This document shows, one piece after another, positions 22,800-34,256 of a stretch of DNA of 64,000 bases (the stretch's first letter is position 1; every line of letters begins with the position of its first letter). Source of the DNA: Amoebophrya sp. A120 (lineage: Eukaryota; Sar; Dinophyceae; Syndiniales; Amoebophryaceae); contig CAJINV010000003.1 in assembly GCA_905178155.1 (NCBI GenBank), positions 11,628,270-11,692,269 on the forward strand. The letters are read 5' to 3'. Under the pieces are notes generated by a model, which was not told the origin of the DNA, did not search any database, and was given only the letters and a program-made list of their open reading frames with translations. Both the position numbers and the translations under genes were made by a program.

Positions 22800-23700
22800 T
22801 ATCTTCTAAGGAAGCCAAGTACAAAGACCTCCAATGATGTGGTAGAATTCTCCGCACGAGAAGAACAACTACGACAGTCCGCTATACGACTATTCGCTTC
22901 GACTCTGCTTCTTTTGTTTTGCGGACGAGTTTATTTCGCGGACGAGTTTTGGTTTTCATGCGACCACCTGCATGACGTTGTACTGCACATAGACGTACGT
23001 TGTCATTCTTGGGAGGTGACATGCTTTTTACTTTACGCACGGTATGGAATTTCAGACTACGTATGTCGGAAAGCAGTTTTTGTACGAGCGAAAGCAATTG
23101 GCGCACGACACAAAAGCCTGTAGATGTGGGCTAGTACAACAACGTACAACAACGAGAACGAGTCTTTAAGAAAGAACGGCTTGAGAGGAACAATCTTTCG
23201 TCCAGTCCCCACTCCGCGCTGCGGGATCATGAAGAAGAAAGCACGGCGCTTTCCTGCTGTTGCGATGGAAAAAAGTAGACTCGACGCCGGGTCTGGAATT
23301 CATTTTTGAAATGCAAATACAAGTCGAGGATGCGGTATTCACGAGCACGACGAGTGAAGTAATTACTTCCAAACTTATTAACTTCAATCCTTGTTCTGTC
23401 GATCACAACAGATCCGCATCGATGATGTTCCTGCTCGTCTTTTCCAGTTTATGGAACGTGAAAAGCCAGCGAAGACTCACCGAACTGCACGCTGCCGACT
23501 CAGGAAGCAGTGGTAGTGAGACCATCAACAGTTTGTCGCCGCGATGCATCAGGTAGTACGAGACGACTACAAACAGCCTGTCGAACATGTCAACACAACT
23601 CATCCATACTTACATACTCGCACCACACGCGCGGGACCAAGAAGTAGTTTGATCATACCTTACATGCAACAAAACTCCACGATCACGTTGACACGGCACT
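22800..23700. other. Intergenic DNA, no supported gene
   Basis: Only short frames. A minus-strand frame at 23387-23166 starts with a mildly hydrophobic stretch, but nothing else supports it. Confidence 0.4.
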
Positions 23701-23709
23701 ATCAACACG

Positions 23710-26700
23710 TCACTCTTCTGCTTTTCCCCCTGCATACCGCTCCATGCTCCCGTACAGGATCTGTTTTGCTTCCATGGACTTTCTGTATTCCGCTGCCACA
23801 TTGGCGTAACGCACGTAGAGCAAGAATCCAATCGAAAACTCCCGGCCCTCCAGATGAATGTACTTAAGTCGTAGCATTGATGCTGATACTCTGTCTACTG
23901 TCTTGCTTCAATCATGACCATGCAAAAAGAAAAACACGATCGGAAGAATAAATACAGATGCGGGATGGCAACACCAGTAGGAATTTTGAGCGTACCCATT
24001 TCATTTTTGTCATCAAGGGGCAGCATAGCTAAGTACTGTACTCACATTCGATGCCGAGCAAAAGGAAAAGTTTCCACTCTGATAAAAGGTAGCTGATGTT
24101 GATGAAATATGCGTGAATGACGAAGCCGATCACGACGAACACCCAGTACACTTGCTCCTTGGCGGAGCACGAAAAGTTCACCGTTGTGGCGTTGTGCGCG
24201 GCGTTGTTGCTGCTGGACCCGTAGCCGACGGCATTCTTGGTCTCGTCGTACATCTTGCACGTGTTGTTCATGTATGCATGGCAAAAATCAAAGAAACTCG
24301 TGGGAAAAATATATACAGATCTTCATCGCAGGTATGAACATAGAAATTTTCAGGGGATCGGATTTTTTCGGAACTATCTAAACTGAGAACGGAACCAACA
24401 GCCACCACACCGTGGCGCTTCGCACTTGTCGCCATTCCGTTTCCTTTCGTGTGTGTTGTTTTTTTTCGTTCTCTTCAGCTTCAACTTCAAGCTCGTTTTC
24501 TTCTTCAAGTTTCGTTTTCTGTTTTTCTCTCTTTCCTTCTTCTCTTAGGGGGGACAAAATTTGCGGGATTTGCGTCCGCCCCGCGCCATTCGTTTGCCAC
24601 GGCCCCCGCCCCGTCTATGTGTGTTCTTCTTGCTAATGGTTGGCGTCCCGCGGATATGCGCGGGTGCCAGCGGCGGCGGCAAACTTCCAGGCGTTGCTCC
24701 TATTAGAGGCGTAGGCCAGGAAAGTTAGCCCCCTATGTGGGGCTAAAAGGTCAGACGCCACCTAGCTCCCGATGCTGGGGAGACGCGCGGCGCGCTGTTC
24801 TCATGATCGATGGAAGAAGGCCGATGTGGCCCCCCAGTGGCGGAAGTTGGGGCGCCCTTTTTTGGGCCGATTAGCTTTACAGCAGTGGGGCATAGATACG
24901 GCCCTCCGCCCAGCCTTAGCTCCAACGCCGGCAGTTCTTTCGCAGTCTTCCGTGCCCCAGGGCCCCTTGGATGTGGTTGTCACATCCAAGAGACGAGCCC
25001 CTCCTTGGGTGCGGAAGACTGCGGGATAACCGATGGAAAGGCAAACAGCCCAATTGCCGTGGCAGGCTCTCCATGCAGCGGTTGCTAGACGAGCGCGGGC
25101 CAGCAGTGGCAGCTAGAGCGCAGGCTTGGGTGGTTGTATCTATTATACGGCGGCCGGGCTCATTGTGTTCCTTGCTTCCCGCTGTTGGACGGCCACCGCT
25201 AGCCTCATTAGGTTGGTAGGGAGCTCGGCCCTCCTCGCGGGTTGCTGCCGGTTATTAATTTCATGGCCAGGCCTCTCTGGCAGCAAGCTCCGCCGCGCCT
25301 AACTTCGCGGGCGGGCGACCTTCTCTGGCATCCCCGCCCAAGCATCCGGCTGAGCGCGCAAGCTCGGCCCGTTTGCTGAAGGTGACTCTGCTTGGCTATA
25401 GAAACAACATCAAGAAAAACGCCGCGCAGCGACAGGAGGGCGCGCAAGAGAGGGGCACCACGGGGCTTAGGCCTCCCCCGCTCAGGGATTTGCTTTGCTT
25501 CGAAGGTCGCCACGCTTCTAGCAGACAGCCGAGATGGCTCGGCCGCCTGTGCGCTGGCCGGCCGGGGCTTCTCGGATTTTTCTCCGTTTCCGTTTCCGCA
25601 CTTGTTTCACGGCTTCGAGTTCCGTTCTCAGTCTCGCCTCTTTTTTTTGAAAAAACACGAGAACAGGCGGGGAAGGATCCAAGAGTCGCGAAAAAGTTCC
25701 GTTCTCAGTTTAGACAGTTCCAAACAAAGCCATATCCAATTTTCAGTTTCAGTTCCAAGAAAAACCAAAATTTGCAAACGCAGAGCGATGCTATTTCTGC
25801 TGCAGCACCCTCTGCGAACATTTGTACGCATTTACCACGAGTTGTTGTCGTGTATTTTGCTCCGGATAGCATGAGCGCGTTCACGATGAGGATCGGGATC
25901 ATGACGCAAAACCGGAACAGCTGGTAAATCAAATAGGACTTCAGCTCTTCGGGCTGCCCGTGCTGAATAGCCAGGATGCAGTAAACGCAGTAGTAGAGCC
26001 CGAGGAAGTTTACGATCGCCAGAATCACGGTGGTCTCTGGGGAGAGCCGGGAAAAAAAACCGAACGCCATCGCGACTTGCGGGAAGAAAAGGACACAGAG
26101 CAAACCTGGAAGTGGATTCGATTCTTCTTTCGGTTTACTTGATGCTGGTGTCGTGTACTACTACCCAGGAGATTGTGACGACGATCGCAAGGGCGACACG
26201 AAAAAATGAAAAAGAAAAAGACACTACAAAATAAATAGTACCGACGAAGCTCGCGACAAAGGTGAAGAGTGCGTAACCGGACACCGCGGCTGTGATGGGA
26301 ACTGTCTTGCACATCACGTAGGCTGCTTCGGGATCGCCTTGCAGCCAGTCCGGCAGTTCGAAGCGGTTTCCCATGTTGGCGCGGAATTTGTTCATGCGCA
26401 TCGTGTACAGGAGAAGCTTGTAGTTCTGTGTGTAGGTGTGAATTTTCAGTAAGTTTCATGTTGAATAAGTATATTTATGCCGTCGATATTCCTGTCTTAC
26501 ACGTTACAGTTCATCTTTAGCAGACCAGATGAAAAACCAGCATGATGGGGCCATATCCATCCGTGCTGCTAAGCCTCCTGATAAAAAGCACAACTTCCGA
26601 AAGTGGGTTCCTAGTGGTGAAATAATCGATGTTCATGCAAATTCATCTTGCTTCATCACACTGAAAACATTTCCTTACCTCGCGCAACAGGATGCCCTCG

Positions 26701-27909
26701 AGCAGAATCACGCCAAGAAATATCGCGGGAGCAAATCGTTGTGTAGCCAAGGAAAATCATGACCCTTCGAAATATGCAGAACATCCTCGTTCGCAAATTT
26801 GCAACTTCGAATTCGAAATTTCTGCAAGCGTCATGAAAAATTGCGTCCTGCAACCCTTATGAAGCACCCGCTGATGCCATGACAGAGAAAAATTATGAGT
26901 GGTGCAAAAATAATACCAAAACTGGCAACTGCGAAAAAACCTTTATAACAGTGTTGATGTACTTACACACCTATCGCTTCTCCCTGCCGATACCCAGAAG
27001 CCCGGCGACCGCCAAGGGGTGTAGTGACAGGCCCATGACTATCAAATGCAAAAATGTCTGGGTCTGGAAGAATACATGTTTGTCATGCTTGTCTGGCATG
27101 ACTCTTAAATCTGTCATGCACGTTACCCAAGAGCTCCATTTTTCTGCGATGCAGAAACGCAGTTTGTCATGCAGAATAGGCAACACCTAGGAGCTGAGAA
27201 GCTTGTCATGCTAAGCCAGCACTTGTGGCCTCATCTCATCATGAGACGCCACCCAGCATCACAAGTTTCCGGACCCAGACATTTTTGCATTTGATAATGA
27301 CCCCGGAGTCGAACAGTATGTAACCGGACAAGTACGGTAGGAAGAAGCCGAGCGCGAAGATTCGTATCCCGTGCAAATGAAGTATCGCACTCGCACTAGT
27401 ATTGGTAATTGCAATCACGCATGACAGATTGTACTATCTTTGTAGGATACTTACACAGCACTCAAAGTTTCGTTTTTCATCATGCTACGAAAATTTTCAA
27501 CAAAACTGCGATTTCTACTACTTAGTACGACACTTCTACTTCTTTGGTTGTGGTGCATAATTCTCCAGTACATGCAAAACCGCAGTTTGTCTGCGTCGTC
27601 CATGAGAACGCCCCACTCGCCCACCAGCGCGGACAAACAATCCACGCCCCCCACGATGAAAAAGAGAATCTGCTCCACCTTGGACTGCTCGTTTCCCGGT
27701 TTGAAGCCCGCCCCGGCGACGAGAAAAACGACTCCCCGCACGAGCGCTTGGACCATCAAAATATGCCCCCCGATCCGCATGGGAAGGAGCCCGAGGAACT
27801 TCGGCGCCCGTGGGGGAGGCACGACCTCTTCCGCTTGGTCGTGTGGGGATGGGTCGGGCGGCGGCCGAGGAGGTTGTGCGTCCTGTGCTTGTTGCATTCT
27901 TGTGTCCAT
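23710..27909 (-). CDS. Multi-pass membrane protein, unrecognised family
   Basis: Starts at ATG 27909 with a Pro-rich cytosolic-looking N-terminus (QPPRPPPDPSPHDQ). Exon pieces on the minus strand with membrane segments follow: 27.9-27.55 kb (two helices around GGHILMVQALVRGVVFLV and EQILFFIVGGVDCLSALVG), 27.37-27.0 kb (IFALGFFLPYLSGYILF), about 26.76-26.67 kb (FAPAIFLGVILLEGILL), 26.43-26.24 kb (VPITAAVSGYALFTFVASFV), 26.11-25.87 kb (two helices, one LFRFCVMIPILIVNALM), 24.27-24.08 kb (VYWVFVVIGFVIHAYFI) and 23862-23710 (FSIGFLLYVRYANVAAEY) to a TGA stop. Two introners join in frame; the other introns look GT-AG, for example donor GTAAGG near 26680 and acceptor CTTCCAG near 26108. A cysteine- and Asn-rich loop (NNTCKMYDETKNAVG) precedes the last helices. 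No transporter signature recognised; exact exons of the first half are unresolved. Confidence 0.55.
24273..25868. mobile_element. Large introner (1596 bp), family H, in the membrane-protein gene
   Basis: The ends begin TATGCATGGCAAAAATC and, reversed, TATCCGGAGCAAAATACAC; both then contain AACTCGTGG followed by an A-rich stretch, so a diverged inverted repeat of about 45 bp is visible. Flanking 5-mers TCATG and GCATG (4/5). Removal joins NALMH to NTCKMYDE in frame. The interior is GC-rich (24.5-25.65 kb) with no supported gene. Confidence 0.6.
27040..27296. mobile_element. Introner, family A, in the membrane-protein gene
   Basis: 257 bp. TATCAAATGCAAAAATGTCT at both ends, inverted. Perfect direct repeat ATGAC. 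Removal joins ILFDSGV to MGLSLHP. Confidence 0.9.
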
Positions 27910-27989
27910 CGTGGCCGCCGCACCTGGGCGTGGGCCCTCTGCGCCGGGGCTAGAATAATTACTTACTAGGCGCTTCCGCAGCACTCAAG

Positions 27990-29060
27990 ATTCCTATCCC
28001 CGGTTAGAGCTGCAGCGGCTGCTGCGGGGCCGCAAACTGGAGGTCCGCCGTTTTTGGTGTTGCTCCCGCTGGGAGGTGGAGCCGCCGCCGCGGTTAGAAA
28101 TACATCGGTGCAGCTGGTTCTCTCATGATCGAGATCGACCCGTCTCGCATGATATTACAGTACCATTAAAACAAAGCAGGACAACAGCATGATGCGCTTG
28201 ACGAGGCTCTTGCTTTTGCACCCTAGTTGAATTGCGACAAGCAACGCAAGGGGATCAGAAATGCGTACTTCACTCCATTGATGACCCTCACTGTGGTTCA
28301 GATTGTTCTCGCAGCAGACCTTGCTACGAGACACATCGTTTTTGCACTCCTCGAAGCTGTGCAAGAATGCTCTCCTACCAGCCAGAATCACTCTCCTTAC
28401 CTTGTGAGGACACCGTTGTTATTGTTACCCACTCTTCAGCGTCACCCTTCATTTTTGTGCCGCTTTTTCAAAACTTGTAAATCTAAATTTGCCGCATCAA
28501 ACCCCAGATTAGCAGCACAAAGACTTAGTTCCTCTCTCTCTGTTCCTCTTGCACCAGCGTGGAGTCACACTTAACGATCTGACCAAGCCAGATTGAGAAC
28601 GTTACAGAGTCACGTTCAACAGTAGTTTACAGCAAAGCACTGGCTGTAAGAGTTTGATTTTTTTATGCTGCGGCAGAGCAGACGAAGATCATACTGGTTC
28701 CAGGGTGGGATGGAGTAGAGCTAGAAGTAGAACACGAAAACGAATGCCTTCGCATTACTATTGTCGTCGTTGTGCGCCGCTGGACAGGAAAAAAGCGGCC
28801 GCATTGGCATTTCTTGGCGAGCGAACGCATCATGCTCCTTGGCGCGCCTCCTCAGAAGGCAGCTGCCGCACAACAGCACAATGAGTTGTATATGACTTCT
28901 AGCTCGTCCTTTTTCTCCGAAAATTCAGAACTCTATCATTCCACACGGGCGACCCGAGGGCAGAAAAGAGAGAGACCATTCTAGGTGGTACTTAAGTACG
29001 TAACGGAAGTACTCGGAACTGCAAGTGCTGGGCCATTGTCGTGCTGCTCTCGCATACGCT
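27990..29060. other. Intergenic DNA, no supported gene
   Basis: Short frames only; no repeats of note. Confidence 0.4.
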
Positions 29061-29064
29061 AGAC

Positions 29065-29498
29065 TCAGAACCACACTGTGCTCCAGCCGGGGAAAAAGAA
29101 GCTTGTATCAAAGGCAAATATGTCTTGGTCTGGAAGGGTGCAAGGTTTGCGTTTCTCGTGCTCCGCTACCATGAATCACAAGTGGTCCGTAAAGCAGAAG
29201 TGACTTGCCCAGAAGCTCGGTTTTCCTGTCAGATACAAAACGCAGCAAGGCAATTTGTCGTGCAGAATCAACAACACCTAGCAACTCAAAAACTTGTCAT
29301 TGTTGAGACCACCAGCTGCGGCGCCCTCGTAATTCTCAAGCCAGCATCAAAAGTTTCCAGACCCAAACATATTTGCAATGCAGAGCTTGCGATCACAAAC
29401 CACATGACGATGATGATGGCGATGTTGAGCGCCCAGTCGCGGTACAGCCGTTTTTTTGCCTCCTTCTGGAACGCCTCCCGGTCCTGGCCCGGCAACAT
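29065..29498 (-). CDS. Small single-pass membrane protein (49 aa, 2 exons)
   Basis: Exons 29498-29385 (38 codons) and 29100-29065 join exactly when a family A introner is removed. The protein starts MLPGQDREAFQKEAKKRLYR, then one hydrophobic helix (WALNIAIIIVMWFVIASFFF) and a short tail PGWSTVWF. A basic amphipathic N-terminus plus one helix resembles small subunits of mitochondrial membrane complexes, but no family is recognised. More N-terminal exons upstream are possible because the frame context before the ATG is open. Confidence 0.5.
29106..29384. mobile_element. Introner, family A, in the small membrane-protein gene
   Basis: 279 bp. Ends TATCAAAGGCAAATATGTCT and (reversed) TCTGCATTGCAAATATGTTT, so one terminus has lost the usual TA. 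Perfect direct repeat GCTTG. Confidence 0.8.
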
Positions 29499-29658
29499 CG
29501 TAAAACGCAGTGGGTTTCTCTACTTTGGACAAACACAAATCAGGTGATCTTATTTCTCTTCCTCGATATGTCAAAGCTCCAAGCACGGAACTGGTGTGAA
29601 GAAACAAAGTAAGTACGTAGTCGTCTATCTCTTAAATATCTCCGTAAGCAGCTCACCT

Positions 29659-32600
29659 CTATCTTCTGTGCTCTTGTTGAAGATCAACACCACAGGAGCT
29701 AAAAACCGTCGTAACAAAAATTCCGCATAGGGCAAAGGCGACACTACAAAGCAACATCACTCCGTTCATCAGCAGCAGACGCTTCTCATAAGGCGGCAGC
29801 CGCTCCCCTCCGTGCGCCTTGCAATCTAGGAGACTCTTGAACACGACCCGACGGTGTTCATGTTGTTGTTCTTCTGTTCTGGCTTCATCTAGCAGAGGTT
29901 TTCTAGTCTCAACACCCTCGTCACAGGCGCGTGTAAGCTCCTGCAGGTCGCCGGCGTAGTTCCTGCCGGCCTTTTCTTTTTGTTTTATTTTGCAGTTGTC
30001 CTGCTCAGATGAAAACGCTTCTGAAGAACGCACACAAGCTGCCTCCCTGTCCTTTATTGGATCCGTTCCGATTTGTTCCTCTTCACATTTGATGTTTGCT
30101 AGAGAAACTTCTCCACCACCTTCCCGCCGAGCATCCGCCAGAAACGGCCTCAATTCCTCGGCCAACACCGCCGGCCCAGGAAACCCGCACTCCCCCTCTA
30201 ATTTCAGTTGCTCGTAGACTTCGACTACATTTGACTCATCCACGAAGTTGCCTGAGACTGCGATGGTGGGCTCTTCGTTCCACACCTCGTGTACCCAGCC
30301 GCTTGGCACAAAAATCGCTTCTCCAGGGTTTACGAAAGTTTCCCAAATCTCGATTTTGTTGTAGTCATTCTCTTTGTCTTCATGTGTTGCTGGGTCGTTC
30401 TCCACTGCATTTGCAGTGCCGCCGTCGCCCTGCGTCGTCGTACTCTTTTCGCTGTCCAAGAACTGCACGTCCTTCCCGGAAATAAAATCCGCAGAGTCAC
30501 ATTGCAACGCGTCCGCGGGGATCCAGGGGGAGCTCAAGTCGTCAAGATAGAAAGGCTTCAACAATGGCAAACTATGAGAGTGCACAACTACTCCTCCCCA
30601 ACATTTGTCGTGCAAAATACCAAACCCTAGCGCTGCCATGTGGTACTGCTTGCATGACAGATTCCGGAAGCCCAAACAGTGCTATGCATCTTACGCGCAT
30701 GAACTTGTCATGCACAAGCTTCAACGATGTGCTTGTGCGGGTCGTGTTTCTATTGCTGTTAGTTCATGCAAGACAAATGAGGGGGAGGGGAGCAGTTGCA
30801 GTCGTGCACTGTCATACAAACTCTCCGGACTGCACAGCCGGTACTTTTTTCTCCCGCACCCGACGAACTGCCAGAAGTGCGTGTTGGAAAAGTCAACGTG
30901 CGGCCCCGCGCCCTTCTCCTCGTATCCTGAGTAAAAACGTACCCACACCAGAGTTGTAATGCAGATTTGCAAAGACAGGAAGACTTGTAATGCGCATCCC
31001 CATGAGAGCCATTTCCAATCGTCTTTTGGAATTTGTGATGCTGTGAACAGGATGAGCAGATGAATCTGCGATGCGGCTGCACTTGCTAACCTGCCCTACA
31101 CTGCGGAGTGCAGCTTGTCATGCGTGACTCACAAAACTCCTAGGTTTGTGTTGCAAAATCCCCATCCTGACTCTGGTGTGGGGACCTTTTACTCAGGATA
31201 CCTCGTGCCCGAAGTTCGCGAACAGGGTCGGAAACGCGGACCCGGACACCGGGAGTGCGTTGCTTTGCGCGACGGACAAAAAGTCGCGGTGGGGGAAGGG
31301 CGGGTAGGGTTGGAACGCCTCGGCGAATCGCCGCCCGAGCTTCGTGCGCCACAGTGAAAAATCGAAGACCAGGTCGTGGTTCTTGGAGGAAAGTGGATCT
31401 TGGTGGCCACCACGGGACGAGGAGGTGTCATTTACACTATTATTTCTCCCGAGGACGACAGAGTTCTTCGTCTCTGGTCCGGATGTTGTACTTGATGTAG
31501 GCCAAGAACAAGCGCTGGCCATCATCTCCGCAAAGGTTTTCTTCTCCCCGACATTGTCCTTCAAATGGGCCCAGAGGCACTCGGTTTCTTTCTCTTGTTC
31601 AACACCCGTATCAGTCTCCCTCTCCGACCCCGAGGGGTTTCTACTTCTAGTTGAAGAGGTGATAATTCTTGTGTCGCACCTTCTTCGCGTCGGCAGCTTC
31701 AAGTCACCGAGAAAAGCGCTGAGATCTTCAAACGACCGGAGGAAGGGAGGGATAAGCTTCTTTTCAAAAGTACTGTTATAGTACTTTTCATCATTTCCTG
31801 CCGCCCTCGCCCCTGCTCCCGATGATCCACTTCCTGTGTACACAAACGGGGTCCTTCTCGTCGTGAAAGCTTCGTGTACGCAACTGACCCGCGGCACTGG
31901 GATGGAGAGTCTCTGGATAGTACGACAGCATGTGTTGGCGGATTCCTCTTCCACTTCCGGCTTCTTCCCTCTCGATGAAAATCGCAGAGAAATTCGTTCC
32001 TGCCGCTTTTCCTCGAATTCAAGATGCCGCCTGGCGATCTCTTTTGCGAACTTTAGTCCTGCGGCTTCGGGAGACTTGTATCGATGTGAAAAATTATTGT
32101 TCTCAGCACCATTTTTGGCACTCCTCTTTCGTTTTTCCAAAGCGTCTACTGAGAAAGAAAAGTTTGATCCAGCACATACATATAGAAAAGCCGAAGTCGT
32201 GGTGCGTGGTAGCACATTCGCACGCATGCAAACTTTTTGCAAGCTATGTTCAACACACGAATAAACACCGTAACCTTATTAGGTTTAGGTAAGCTTCCTG
32301 ATGCCACATAAACAAATTTTCCATAGCGTACAAGTTCTTTTTCGCCGTCGGCAGCAACACTTGTCGCCTGCAAAAGCGCCTCCTCGGCGACTGCCAGCGC
32401 TTTCTCGGGGTGTCCAGCTAGGTCGAGCAAGTGAGCCACCGCGGCTTTATCCTGCTGAAGTACAATTGAAGCTGAACATGCTCCAGATGATACCATGTCG
32501 GTACGACCTTTTTCGCCATGTTCCGGCACTCCAGCAGCAGAGACGTTGCTCCCACGAACTGCTACATGATCCAGTGGCAGGAGTTTTCGCAAGACTTTTT

Positions 32601-32948
32601 CCTTGGCCTCTTTGTTGGTTTTGACTAAAGTATGAGAGTGCAGCACTACTCCCCCTTCTCCTTCATCCCCTCATCTATTGTAATGCAAAAATGCTAAATG
32701 TAAATTCTGTGTCTGTGAGCCTTTTCGCTGTTTTTGCATGACAAGTTCTGGAAGCCCAAGCTGCACTATGCTCCGTGCGTGGACTTGTAATGCAGAGACT
32801 GCATTTTTGACGTGGTTTCTGTTGGTAGAAATGCACCACAAATGAGGGGGAGGGGGAGTTGTGCACTGTCATACAAAGCTTGGACACCCCCAAACTCGCG
32901 GAGAAGTCGGATACGAATGTGATTGACTGAGGTGCCAGTCGCGGGCAT
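29659..32948 (-). CDS. JmjC (cupin-type Fe(II)/2-oxoglutarate oxygenase) domain protein, about 799 aa
   Basis: Exons 32948-32874, 32625-32259, 32148-31201, 30917-30817 and 30567-29659 total 800 codons including stop. Three introns are introners; the second (donor C|GTGTGTTG, acceptor TTTCTCAG|TA) is the least certain. The catalytic domain shows PHVDFSNTHFW with the HxD iron ligands (about H470, D472), GCGRKKYRLCSP, and GEAIFVPSGWVHEV with the second His (about H590), then TIAVSGNFV. This is the pattern of JMJD6/PSR-like JmjC hydroxylases and demethylases. The N-terminal half is mostly charged low complexity with a short helical, TPR-like stretch (AGHPEKALAVAEEALLQ). A hydrophobic helix near the C-terminus (MLLCSVAFALCGIFVTTVF) suggests a membrane anchor, unusual for this family. 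Substrate unknown. Confidence 0.8.
30573..30816. mobile_element. Introner, family E, in the JmjC gene
   Basis: 244 bp. Ends TATGAGAGTGCACAACTACT and TATGACAGTGCACGACTGCA, followed by C/T-rich tracts. Perfect direct repeat CAAAC. Confidence 0.9.
30923..31200. mobile_element. Introner, family C, in the JmjC gene
   Basis: 278 bp. Ends TATCCTGAGTAAAAACGTAC and TATCCTGAGTAAAAGGTCCC, then CACACCAGAGT on both sides. Perfect direct repeat CCTCG. Removal joins FGHE to EKGAGPHVD just before the iron-binding motif. Confidence 0.9.
32631..32873. mobile_element. Introner, family E, in the JmjC gene
   Basis: 243 bp. Ends TATGAGAGTGCAGCACTACT and TATGACAGTGCACAACTCCC. Direct repeat TAAAG/CAAAG (4/5). Joins GGVQAL to VKTNKEA. 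Confidence 0.85.
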
Positions 32949-33785
32949 TTTTTTTTTTGATGTAGTTATTTCAGATAAAGACGCCGCATTGTAGTGATCG
33001 CTCCTTTATGCTCTTCACTCGTCCCGGATTATGTCGTACAGGAGGTACTACGGAGCCTTTAGTTTGCTAGAACAAGAATCAGCAAGCGCATCAACAAGCT
33101 GCTTGCTACAAATCCGATTGTTCCAGTGCACACCAGCCAAACAGGAAAAACGCCACTGATGACGCACATAGAACCGTTCGGTGTTGACCTCACTACAGGT
33201 CACCTAATCGCACATATATTCTCTTTTTTTCATTTTTTCAATTAATCCTACAATTTGTTCCAAAATATGGAGTGTGTTTGCATTCTGTTTAGTCTCTCCT
33301 CTGTTTCTTGAAGAGTCTACATCAACATCAGCACACACACCTTTCAGTTGTTTTTCATTATACACGGCTTTCAGTTTTACCATTCATCATACACTTGGGA
33401 AAGTTTCTGCTAGTACTGGTGCACAGTTTCTACAAAAGAGGCGCGAAAGCGGAACTACAACAACTACGTTTAATGTGAAGATCGCCCACAACTTTGTCTC
33501 TCTCCACCGATAAAGTCTTTTTTTGGGTAAAAAAAAATTCCTCCAAAACATACATAGGGTGACGGTGAATGTTTGTGTTTCAAAAAAAAAAATTTGCGCT
33601 CGCTTGCTTCTTCGGGCGAGCGAGAACAACCAGGTTACCTTACATCTATGTTCCTGAGTGTAAGTAGTTGACGACCAGTGTCTCAACCGGTCGCCACCGT
33701 GAACTGAAGAAACACTGCTAGTTTTAGCTATGAACCAACAGTCACGGGGAGTTACCAGAGGGAAAGCAAGCCGGGGCTTGCAATC

Positions 33786-33852
33786 GTCCCTGGTTTCACT
33801 ATCAAAATACTCTTGACACTTGCAAGAATATTTTGATACTGAAACCAGGGAC
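33786..33852. repeat. Long inverted repeat 3' of U1
   Basis: GTCCCTGGTTTCACTATCAA on the left pairs with TTGATACTGAAACCAGGGAC on the right through about 30 bp with few mismatches and a 7-nt loop. The same structure is at 42650-42716 behind U3; shortened forms lie behind U2, U4 and U5. Confidence 0.85.
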
Positions 33853-34256
33853 AATTGTCCCTGTTTCAAGAAAAATCGCAATTGTCTCTGTTTCAAAAAT
33901 CAGTTGTGTGCTCTCCTCTTCAGGCGAGCGCGTAACTGTTTGTCATACTAAGTATGTTCCTGTTTGTGAATAGCTGGCAACTAGTGTCGCAACCAGTCGC
34001 CACCAGAGCCTGACGAAACACCGCCCGTTTTAGTAGTGAACGGCCAAGCTCGGGGAGTTGCCGGGGAGAAGGACTGCCGAAGCCCTTCCCTCAGCCCTGG
34101 CTTCAGACTGAAGCAAAACTACCTCCTCTTCCGTAATGCTCCCGTCAACCTCCGCACAACCACAAGGTCCAAAACAAGCCGCCTCTACACGGTCCAAAAC
34201 AAGGTTCAAAACTGTTTCAAAAGGCTAAATACGAACCCGCCTGCAGCACGGTCGCT

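Noticed and set aside
22659-23123. 154-codon plus-strand frame
   Set aside because: Overlaps antisense the better signal-peptide exon at 22716-22548 and shows no domain.
33274-33896. Short frames recurring in each array spacer as conserved genes
   Set aside because: They recur only because the spacers are duplicated DNA; frames are short, overlap hairpins and differ by indels between spacer types.
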